A DNA stretch of 64,000 bases from an uncultured Flavobacteriales bacterium (lineage in GTDB: Bacteria > Bacteroidota > Bacteroidia > Flavobacteriales_D > Parvicellaceae), in NCBI GenBank assembly GCA_943787535.1, contig CALSMU010000021.1:40864-104863 (forward strand), in the 5' to 3' direction. This document shows positions 56,611 to 64,000 of the stretch, piece after piece. Made by a program: the position numbers and the translations under genes. Position 1 is the first letter of the stretch, and each line of letters begins with the position of its first letter. The notes beneath the pieces were generated by a model. It was not told the origin of the DNA. It made no database searches and saw only the letters and a list, made by a program, of their open reading frames with translations.

Positions 56611-59600
56611 AACCCATTACAAGTAAATCATCTATCTGTGGAAAACTGCCTTTCCATGCATCTAGTTCTTGTAATAAATATTCTTTTTTGTCCAAATCGT
56701 TTGATACAGATTCTTTAAGAATATCTTTGAACTTCTCCATACCCATTGAAGTCATAGTTTTATCACTTAGCTGATCATAATATCCATCCGAATACATAAA
56801 TACCCAATCTCCTTCATTAAATGAAAATTGGTTGTTTTTGAAATCTCGCTTCATTTTCTTACTCTTTTTCGAAAATGAACCTCCCACAGAAAACAAATCT
56901 GCATCAATTTTTGATATTTTTCCATCGGAGATTAACACAATTCCGTTTCTTGCTCCACTAAAGGAAAGTTGTTTATTTTCTTTATCAACCAAACAAAGAG
57001 CAATGTCCATTCCATCCTGTAACTCTCCTCCACTATTTTGATCTAGGACACGGATTATTTCATTGTTCAGGTCTTTGAGTATTTGAGCTGTATCTAAATT
57101 CTTTCGCTGAACAATCTTGTCTAGCAATAAACTACCCATCATGCTCATGAATCCACCTGGCACTCCATGTCCGGTGCAGTCAACAGTAGCTATTACGCTA
57201 ATGTTTCCAAAACATCGGTACCAGTAAAAATCTCCCCCAACAATATCCTTAGGTTTATGTAAAACAAAAAAATCATTAAAATATTCCTTAATCAATTCTT
57301 CTTCTGGCAGGATTGTATCCTGAATTCTTTTAGCATAATTAATACTATTTGTTATCTCCCGATGTTGTTTTTCAACTTTACCCTTCTCTTTTTTAAGCTG
57401 TGAAGTCCTTAATTCAACTTTTTTTTCTAATCGGATATTATTAAATTGCAATTGCCTTTCTCTTAGCTTTATGTAGATATAAAATAACGTAATAATGATA
57501 ACAACAACTGCAAAATAAAACCAGTAAGTTTTCCAAAATGGTGGCGCTACAATAAATGGATAATTGATCGTGTCGCTTTCTATATTGTCGGCATTAATAG
57601 CTTTTAAATGAAAGACATAGCTTCCAGGAGATATATTGGGATAGGTTATTGATGTTTGAGAAGTAAAATACCAATTCTCGTCAAAACCTTCTAACCAATA
57701 GGAATATTTGATCTTTTGATGATTAATCATACCAATACCTATGTAATCAAAAGTGATGTGGTTTTGATCATAATACAAAACAGGGTTAATAGCATTTATA
57801 ATATCTACAATGTCACCACTTTTTGTATTCCAAGTTTCCATTTTGTGCTGATCTAAACGAATATCTATTAAATCTAGTTTGGGAGCTATGTTGGATATAA
57901 GGTCTTCTCTTTCCTCATATTTATAGATTCCCTTTATAGTGCCAAACCAGATTGTTCCATTCAATAAATTTAAGCTACAATTTGAATTGCATTCAACACC
58001 ATTAAATCCATCAATAGCGTCATAATGTTTAAAATTTTGGATGTGATTACTTGTAGATAATTGTGTGCTAAATTTATCAACTCCCACTCCACTACCAGCT
58101 AAAACCTGATTATTATTATTAATTTCAAGTGTGAAAAACTGAGATGATGACAATCCATTTTGTTCATTTAGCCATATGATATCTTTAATAATATTTTCGT
58201 TTTTACAGACTTTAAAGATTCCATTATCAGAAGCGCACCAAATATCCCCTGCTTTATCTTCTCTTATGGAATAAATGGCATTATTAAGGGTTTCTTCAAC
58301 TTTAATAATTGAATCATTGTGCTTATAGAAAAGACCATTTCCACAACCCATCCATAAAACATCAGCAGAATCCTTGTAAAATGACATTATGCCTCCATGG
58401 TTTTTTAATCCTTTTGCGGCATCATACCATTTAACCAAACTATTTTCATTATTTACAACAGCAACTCCTTGGTAGCATCCTATCCATATATTTTTACTTT
58501 CATCGATCCATAAACCTCTCAAGTTCGTGTTTAAGTTATTTATTCTGTCGACCGCTTCACCATATGAGGTTAAATCATTTTTTAGAATAATCTTTTCTAC
58601 ATTCACCCCATCAAACCTACATAAGCCTTTATTCCTATCAAAAAACCAAATATTTCCTAAAGAATCTATTGCCATTTCTTTAACAAAGGAATTATCAATT
58701 AATTTTACTATCTCATTACTTTTAGAGTCAATAGAGAAAACTCCATAGCGCGTACCATAAAGAATATCGCCATTATTAGAACGAATAATTGAGGTCACAA
58801 AATCATCTTCCGATTTAGAAAATCCAAATTCTGAAAATGGAGATGGATAATATGCAACCAACCCTTCCCCATCTGTTCCTATCCAAATTACACCCTCCCT
58901 ATCCATAAACACTCTACTCTTATGAGACATAACAAGACCATTGGAATTATTTAGTTGGATGAGCTGCTGATCCTTTTTAAGAATATATATATCGTTTGAT
59001 TTTGCTAAGCAAAGTTGGTTATTGAAGAAATTTACTGAATAAATAGGTTCTCTTAAGAATGATAATTGCTTAGAGAAATAATTTTGAATTACTTCTCCAT
59101 TTTTCACAAAACTTAACCCTGATTCAGTACCCACTATGAATGTATTATTATCAGAAAAAGTGATATCCATAACATGATTAGACGCAAGACCTTTGTCAAC
59201 ATTAAGCTGAATGGTGTCATTGTCTTTAATAGAAAACAACCCACTATCTGAAGTTCCTAAAAGTAGCGTTCCTGAATGAAATTTCGCACAAGTTGTTGGT
59301 CCGATTTTTTTTATCAAACTATCCTCTTCTAATAACAAAGTCTTACTCATTAAGCCTATGAGAATTTGATTGTTATCCAAAAACTCTATATAGGAAACCC
59401 ATCCTACATGTACTTCATCTTTTGATAAAACATTGAACTCGTGAACGAGTCCATCTTTAATAATATTGATACCTGCTCTTGTGCCAACCCAAATCTCTCC
59501 ATTTTTTCGATTACTAATACAGGTTACTTCATTACTAAGAAGTCCATCTGTTGTTTTAAACGAAATAAATTTGTCTCCATCAAATCGACATACTCCTCCG

Positions 59601-59770
59601 AATGTAGCAATCCATAAATAACCGGATTCATCTTGAATAATATCTTTTACTTGTGATTGAACAAGGCCATTAATTTGAGGTAAGTAATTTTTGAAATTAT
59701 ACTTTTGCGAAGCACCTAAAATTGAAATAAACAATAAAAAAAAGGATATTGATATTTTGATGTTTTTCAT
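56597..59770 (-). CDS. two-component-regulator-propeller / YYY / SpoIIE phosphatase (SiaA-like)
   Basis: The product has 1057 residues from the ATG at 59770; earlier starts (ATG 59782, GTG 59788) add a short extra N-terminus. A signal peptide (G-A-S-Q) is followed by a 14-blade-type double propeller of Reg_prop repeats (about 30-620, repeated I-W-I-G-T or L-W-I-A-T), a Y_Y_Y domain (about 650-745: Y-W-L-E-G-F-D-E-N-W), a membrane helix (Y-F-A-V-V-V-I-I-I-T), a coiled coil, and a cytoplasmic SpoIIE phosphatase (V-G-G-D-F-Y-W-Y, D-C-T-G-H-G-V-P-G-G, Y-S-D-G-Y-Y-D-Q). It probably senses a periplasmic ligand and dephosphorylates the adjacent SiaC. Confidence 0.93.
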   Translation of the reverse strand: MKNIKISISFFLLFISILGASQKYNFKNYLPQINGLVQSQVKDIIQDESGYLWIATFGGVCRFDGDKFISFKTTDGLLSNEVTCISNRKNGEIWVGTRAGINIIKDGLVHEFNVLSKDEVHVGWVSYIEFLDNNQILIGLMSKTLLLEEDSLIKKIGPTTCAKFHSGTLLLGTSDSGLFSIKDNDTIQLNVDKGLASNHVMDITFSDNNTFIVGTESGLSFVKNGEVIQNYFSKQLSFLREPIYSVNFFNNQLCLAKSNDIYILKKDQQLIQLNNSNGLVMSHKSRVFMDREGVIWIGTDGEGLVAYYPSPFSEFGFSKSEDDFVTSIIRSNNGDILYGTRYGVFSIDSKSNEIVKLIDNSFVKEMAIDSLGNIWFFDRNKGLCRFDGVNVEKIILKNDLTSYGEAVDRINNLNTNLRGLWIDESKNIWIGCYQGVAVVNNENSLVKWYDAAKGLKNHGGIMSFYKDSADVLWMGCGNGLFYKHNDSIIKVEETLNNAIYSIREDKAGDIWCASDNGIFKVCKNENIIKDIIWLNEQNGLSSSQFFTLEINNNNQVLAGSGVGVDKFSTQLSTSNHIQNFKHYDAIDGFNGVECNSNCSLNLLNGTIWFGTIKGIYKYEEREDLISNIAPKLDLIDIRLDQHKMETWNTKSGDIVDIINAINPVLYYDQNHITFDYIGIGMINHQKIKYSYWLEGFDENWYFTSQTSITYPNISPGSYVFHLKAINADNIESDTINYPFIVAPPFWKTYWFYFAVVVIIITLFYIYIKLRERQLQFNNIRLEKKVELRTSQLKKEKGKVEKQHREITNSINYAKRIQDTILPEEELIKEYFNDFFVLHKPKDIVGGDFYWYRCFGNISVIATVDCTGHGVPGGFMSMMGSLLLDKIVQRKNLDTAQILKDLNNEIIRVLDQNSGGELQDGMDIALCLVDKENKQLSFSGARNGIVLISDGKISKIDADLFSVGGSFSKKSKKMKRDFKNNQFSFNEGDWVFMYSDGYYDQLSDKTMTSMGMEKFKDILKESVSNDLDKKEYLLQELDAWKGSFPQIDDLLVMGFKLE

Positions 59771-60000
59771 AAAAAATTTCATATTCACAAATGAGCAATC
59801 ACAATATAAGAAAAAGAATACAAGTAATTAAACAGTTATAAAATCAACACTAAGATCTAATTGTTTTTTTGTTAAACTCACCCAATCAGACCTTTTATAT
59901 TTACCCAATCCTTGTGCTAAACAGAGGCCTGTCACCGCTTTATTTAGTAAATAAAATAGTAACTTGCAATAGTTTGAATTCCTTAACCTAAACCAATTGT

Positions 60001-61401
60001 ATGAAGTATTTATTTTCTGTCCTAATGCTTTTTATTTTTTCTACTGATACTTTTTTCGCCTGCGATAACAGTTCAATTGTGATTACAAGTTCTGTTACTA
60101 ATGCTGATGGAAGTATTACCTACAATATAGAGCTTGGAATTGACCATGGTGGTCTTGATGCTACATATTATGGATATGTTTTAGAATTTAATTCATCATT
60201 AAATACCCCAACGGTAATACTTGGAGGAACGTATCCGACAACTAATTCTGTTGCTCCAGGGGATGTTACTTGTGGTAATTTAACCGAGACATTCCAGGCT
60301 CTTTCAGGTAATGACATCAATTCCCTTAATAATGATAGTGATTGGAACCAATTTATGGGATTATCAAATGTTTTAAGTTTTGAAACCGGAGCTATTTGGG
60401 GGGCAATTACTAATGATATTTGTATTCCTATTCAAGTCACAGTATCCGGCTGTGTTGAAGAAATTGTTTTCCATGCCAATGCAAATTCTGGCGCAGCTGC
60501 TTGCGTTTACACTATTTCTACTGGGCAATCTTGTGCAAATTGTGAAATAACTAACTTATCTGCTACTCAAGGACCATGTGACCCTTTAACAAATACATAC
60601 ACAGCAGAAATTACGGTTACCTACTCCAATGCTCCAGGGAGTGGAACTTTGGATGTTAATGGACAGTCTTTTTCAATAACCTCAAGTCCGCAAACCGTTA
60701 TACTTGCAGGTTTGGTATCTGATGGGAATTCAGTTGATGTAACAGCTAATTTTTCTGCAGATCCCACATGTACTTTTACTACGAATGGATTATTTACCGC
60801 TCCTCTACCCTGTAGTTGCAGCATTACTAATATTACGGCATCCCAAGGACCATGTGACCCTGCTACTAATACTTATAGTGCAGAAATAACAGTAACGTAT
60901 TCCGGGGCTCCAGGGAGTGGAACTTTGGATGTTAATGGACAGTCTTTTTCAATAACCTCAAGTCCGCAAACCGTTATACTTACAGGTTTGGTATCTGATG
61001 GGAATTCAGTTGATGTAACAGCTAATTTTTCTGCAGATCCCGCATGTAATTTGACTACGAATGGATTATTTACCGCTCCTCTACCCTGCAGTTGCAGCAT
61101 TACTAATATTGCGGCATCCCAAGGACCATGTGACCCTGCTACTAACACTTATAGTGCAGAAATAACAGTAACGTATTCCGGAGCTCCAGGGAGTGGAACA
61201 TTAGATGTTAATGGTCAATCTTTTTCAATAACCTCAAGTCCGCAAACTATTACTCTTACAGGATTAGTTGCGAATGGAAATTCAGTTGACATAAATGCAA
61301 GCTTTTCTGATGCCCCCGCATGTTTATTAATTTCAAATTCACTTTACAGTGCACCAAATGGCTGTTCTTGTGATGCTGATGCTGGAACTATATCGCAATA
61401 A
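60001..61401 (+). CDS. secreted protein with three 92-residue repeats, possibly truncated
   Basis: The product has 466 residues. A signal peptide ends near F-F-A-C. A Cys-containing N-terminal region (20-180) precedes three tandem repeats of 92 residues, each opening C-x-I-T-N and containing Q-G-P-C-D-P and G-S-G-T-L-D-V-N-G-Q-S-F-S. The protein stops ten residues after the last repeat (C-D-A-D-A-G-T-I-S-Q) with no sorting domain, although such repeats usually continue to a T9SS signal. It may be complete, or the front part of a longer gene cut by a stop. The next secreted gene begins 10 bases later. Confidence 0.75.
   Translation: MKYLFSVLMLFIFSTDTFFACDNSSIVITSSVTNADGSITYNIELGIDHGGLDATYYGYVLEFNSSLNTPTVILGGTYPTTNSVAPGDVTCGNLTETFQALSGNDINSLNNDSDWNQFMGLSNVLSFETGAIWGAITNDICIPIQVTVSGCVEEIVFHANANSGAAACVYTISTGQSCANCEITNLSATQGPCDPLTNTYTAEITVTYSNAPGSGTLDVNGQSFSITSSPQTVILAGLVSDGNSVDVTANFSADPTCTFTTNGLFTAPLPCSCSITNITASQGPCDPATNTYSAEITVTYSGAPGSGTLDVNGQSFSITSSPQTVILTGLVSDGNSVDVTANFSADPACNLTTNGLFTAPLPCSCSITNIAASQGPCDPATNTYSAEITVTYSGAPGSGTLDVNGQSFSITSSPQTITLTGLVANGNSVDINASFSDAPACLLISNSLYSAPNGCSCDADAGTISQ
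60541..61368 (+). repeat. three tandem 276-bp coding repeats
   Basis: Units 60541-60816, 60817-61092 and 61093-61368 have exactly the same length (276 bp, 92 codons). Units 1 and 2 share long identical DNA stretches (for example around 60650-60760 and 60926-61036), and unit 3 is slightly more diverged at its 3' end. This suggests recent duplication or gene conversion. Confidence 0.92.
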
Positions 61402-61411
61402 GCCATTGTAT

Positions 61412-64000
61412 ATGAAGTTTCATAAAGCAATATCAACATTTATATTTCTTTGGGTATTTTCTCTAAATTCCATGGGTGCCTGTGATTTTACAACCAATCA
61501 GAATGTAGTGATTATACCTGGAGGAAACCACAACAACACTGCAACATATAGTCAGCTCTACATATTAGTTGATCAAGATGGAACCATTGTTGCTACAAGC
61601 ACTACAGGCGATTTTGGTCCCCAAGACTTCGGATTCTATGAAGCATATGCTTTTAATTATGAAATCGCTGATGCTCCAACAATACTGCCAAACATTGGGA
61701 TAGATATCACTCAAATAAATGATGGTTGCTCAGTATTTTCAGCTCCTCTTCCAATTACTGTTTGTAACATTAGTAGCTTAGAAGTATGTGAAGACTCTGG
61801 AAATGATATTGTTGTTGCTATGAATCCTGATTTTAACTCCAATGCAAATTATGAGGAGGTTATTGTTATTGTAGACAATTCCTCAGGAAACATAATATAT
61901 ATTGATAACCTATCCCAAATAACGGGAACTGTTAATTATACAACGAATTCAGTTACAGGAGATTTAACAAATGGCAATTACACTGCATACTCGGTTAATT
62001 ATGAAAACTCAGAAACTCTTGTTGGATTGGGACTAACAATTGGAAGTTTATGGAATGGACTTTTTGGAACATCTTGTGCCGTAACCTCCGCAGGAGTTCT
62101 TATATCGGTAAACATTTGCTGCAATGCCAACGAAGGGAACACCTTAGCACAAACTAGCGACCCAAGTAACAATGATTTTGTTTTATGCTGGAATGAATCT
62201 ATTAGTCTAGAAAATTTAACTTACTCCCTTCCTGGGATTGGTTCAAACGAAGCATTTGGATATGCCGTTTACAGTTCTCCAATGCCAGGAGCCATTCCAA
62301 ACAGTGGCGACGCTGATTTCATTGAGTTTTTAATTGGAACTGGTCTCAATGCTGGACTCACTCTAACAAATGATGGATCATACACACCTCCTTTTATAAA
62401 TAACCCTAATCAAACAATTTACATTTACCCGGTTACCTTCGATGATGCGGGAATACCTGCGATCGATAATAACGGAGATAACTGTTATGCTGTAGGAACA
62501 GAAATAGTTGTTACATTCTTAAATGACATAATAGCTCCCAATTCACAAAATTGTTTGACAAATTCAGGTATTTACACAATTTCCGGGGGATATCCGGAAT
62601 TCTTTACAGGTGATTATAATATTACAAACCTTGGAAATGGCTTACTCTCATCATCTACACTATCAAATAGCGGGGGAAATGTCTCGGTTACAAACCTCAG
62701 TATAGGAGATCTATACAATATTGAAATCACAGATGATAACAATTGTTCAATTTCTACCGCACCTGTTCTTTATCCTAGCAACCTGAGCTATGACTCGATT
62801 GTTATAGTAAACCCTACTTGCAATGCTATTTGTGACGCTACAATATCTATTTATTCCGTTAATGCTAGTCAGTACAGTTTTAATGGGGGTACGGCAACTG
62901 CCAACTCAATTGAGACAAATCTATGTGCAGGTAATATTACAGTTTCAATTGAAGATAACGGGTGTGTTATTGATTCCACAATTGCAATTATAGAACCAAC
63001 ACCTTTAACAATTACTAATTCGAATGACACAATTATATGCATTGGTTCCAGTGCAGATATATTTGGAGCTGCTCAAGGCGGAGTTCCATTGTATGATTAC
63101 TTCTGGAATAATAGTATCGATAATTCTACTATTACTATTTCTCCATTCAACGATACAATAATTTCTTTCTATGTACTGGATGCCAATAATTGCTCATCTG
63201 ACACAAATGAAATACTAATAACGATTCTTGACTCATTATCAATTATGGGAAATATCCTTGATTCGATATGCGAAGGTGAAAGTATATTATTAGCAACTAA
63301 CGGTACCGGTGGAGATAACAATTTTAATTATATATGGACGAATAACGATGGTTCAGGATGGTCAGCTTCAGGAAATAATGTTAATGTCTCTCCTCAAAGC
63401 ACTACAATATACACTGTTGTTCTCACTGATAATTGCAATTCACCTGCGGTAAATCTGGATATTGAAATTTTAGTTAATGAGTTACCAAATATAATAATCA
63501 GCGCCGATTACATCAGCGGTTGCTATCCATTAACTGCAGAATTTATGAATAATACAGTAAGCACCAATGGCAATTGTAATTGGTCTTTCTCAAATGGTGA
63601 TGTTAGCAATCTATGTAATCCATCTATTACTTTTGAATCACCTGGGTGTTTTGACGCTACATTGACTACGGAATCACTTTCAGGCTGCAGTATTACAGAA
63701 ACATTCCTATCCATTGTTTGTGTAGAAGATTATCCAATTGCAGAATTTACATTTTCACCAGAAATTCCAAATACATTTAACTCTATTATCGATTTTAACA
63801 ATCAGTCTTTAGGCAACACAAATAACTCATGGAGCATTAATGGTACAACATTCTCCAACGAGATCGACCCCTTTTACAACTTTGACGGGATAAGTGGAAC
63901 CTATGAGGTATGCTTGACAGTTGGCAACAATTATCAATGTGAAACCACATATTGCGAGCCAATAGTAATTCAAGATATATTTAATTTATATGTTCCAAAC
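61412..64000 (+). CDS. large secreted PKD/Ig-repeat protein, probably T9SS type B cargo (3' end beyond window)
   Basis: The frame opens at ATG 61412 and is open to the last base (863 codons). A signal peptide ends near M-G-A-C. The body is a Cys-containing, Asn/Thr-rich string of Ig/PKD-like modules (repeats of T-I-S-G-G-Y-P-E-F, C-E-G-E-S-I-L-L-A-T-N-G, T-F-E-S-P-G-C-F-D-A-T-L). The last residues, F-N-L-Y-V-P-N, match the start of the type B sorting domain (V-P-N-A-F-T-P-N-G-D-G), so probably only about 85 residues are missing. The gene lies 10 bases after the repeat protein and is probably co-transcribed with it. Confidence 0.85.
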   Translation, partial: MKFHKAISTFIFLWVFSLNSMGACDFTTNQNVVIIPGGNHNNTATYSQLYILVDQDGTIVATSTTGDFGPQDFGFYEAYAFNYEIADAPTILPNIGIDITQINDGCSVFSAPLPITVCNISSLEVCEDSGNDIVVAMNPDFNSNANYEEVIVIVDNSSGNIIYIDNLSQITGTVNYTTNSVTGDLTNGNYTAYSVNYENSETLVGLGLTIGSLWNGLFGTSCAVTSAGVLISVNICCNANEGNTLAQTSDPSNNDFVLCWNESISLENLTYSLPGIGSNEAFGYAVYSSPMPGAIPNSGDADFIEFLIGTGLNAGLTLTNDGSYTPPFINNPNQTIYIYPVTFDDAGIPAIDNNGDNCYAVGTEIVVTFLNDIIAPNSQNCLTNSGIYTISGGYPEFFTGDYNITNLGNGLLSSSTLSNSGGNVSVTNLSIGDLYNIEITDDNNCSISTAPVLYPSNLSYDSIVIVNPTCNAICDATISIYSVNASQYSFNGGTATANSIETNLCAGNITVSIEDNGCVIDSTIAIIEPTPLTITNSNDTIICIGSSADIFGAAQGGVPLYDYFWNNSIDNSTITISPFNDTIISFYVLDANNCSSDTNEILITILDSLSIMGNILDSICEGESILLATNGTGGDNNFNYIWTNNDGSGWSASGNNVNVSPQSTTIYTVVLTDNCNSPAVNLDIEILVNELPNIIISADYISGCYPLTAEFMNNTVSTNGNCNWSFSNGDVSNLCNPSITFESPGCFDATLTTESLSGCSITETFLSIVCVEDYPIAEFTFSPEIPNTFNSIIDFNNQSLGNTNNSWSINGTTFSNEIDPFYNFDGISGTYEVCLTVGNNYQCETTYCEPIVIQDIFNLYVPN

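Noticed and set aside
45085..60000. Anti-phage defence island
   Set aside because: No restriction, toxin, CBASS, retron or helicase-nuclease genes were seen; the SpoIIE/SiaB/SiaC families are explained by regulatory partner switching.
60621..61148. Minus-strand open frames opposite the 276-bp repeats
   Set aside because: They recur only because the coding repeats recur; the plus-strand protein has the signal peptide and conserved Cys pattern.

Overview
The window looks like a chromosomal segment of a low-GC marine- or freshwater-type Bacteroidota, most likely order Flavobacteriales. The evidence is AT-rich coding sequence, many secreted proteins with type IX secretion (T9SS) C-terminal sorting domains, a PorP/SprF-like protein, SprB-type repeats, a TonB-dependent receptor with a carboxypeptidase-regulatory N-terminus, DUF4476 and SiaB/SiaC families, and promoters resembling the Bacteroidota TAnnTTTG -7 element. 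No phage, plasmid, insertion sequence or CRISPR array was seen. The species cannot be named from the sequence.

Region by region. 0-7 kb: an NTF2-like lipoprotein, a fatty-acid hydroxylase/sterol desaturase, ClpB, an NlpC/P60 endopeptidase, an M42-like aminopeptidase and a tRNA-His followed by a strong terminator. 6.7-9.7 kb: a metal-uptake module in which a Fur/Zur-type repressor is divergent from a TonB receptor and a small Cys/His-rich lipoprotein, with two copies of a TGCAAC-N3-GTTRCA operator between them. 9.8-23 kb: housekeeping and secreted enzymes, including a DEDDh exonuclease/GIY-YIG fusion, 5-formyl-THF cyclo-ligase, a DNA/RNA endonuclease operon, M28 peptidase, T9SS-exported esterase, GMC oxidoreductase, M23/LysM peptidase and saccharopine dehydrogenase. 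23-32 kb: a broken DUF4476 gene, then a three-gene T9SS unit (large PKD/SBBP type-B cargo, PorP/SprF, TPR-PD40-OmpA-DUF1573 protein). 33-38 kb: an SGNH lipoprotein, a non-coding patch with a 31-bp direct repeat, and a broken SprB-repeat/FG-GAP T9SS protein.

38-45 kb: a complete hisGDCBHAF(IE) operon on the minus strand, preceded by a textbook attenuator: a 20-codon leader peptide with four consecutive His codons, a protector hairpin, an antiterminator pairing and a terminator with a T-run. Four of the eight his genes (hisC, hisB, hisF, hisIE) carry single-base indels, so the operon is either decaying or affected by sequencing indels.

45-60 kb: a signalling and nitrogen-storage neighbourhood. 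Two paralogous TPR-SpoIIE phosphatases flank a membrane/coiled-coil protein. Next come isoaspartyl peptidase, cyanophycinase and cyanophycin synthetase, which together cover synthesis and breakdown of the Asp-Arg storage polymer. Then comes a SiaABC-like partner-switching module: a tandem double-SiaB kinase, a SiaC phosphoprotein, and a convergent beta-propeller/SpoIIE phosphatase. 60-64 kb: two secreted T9SS-type surface proteins, one with three nearly identical 276-bp repeats, the other running off the window end.

The most interesting items are the double-SiaB/SiaC/propeller-phosphatase module, the apparent loss of ATG start codons in two genes of the signalling block (ATC and ATA at the expected positions), the his attenuator driving a frameshifted operon, and the dual-operator metal-uptake module.
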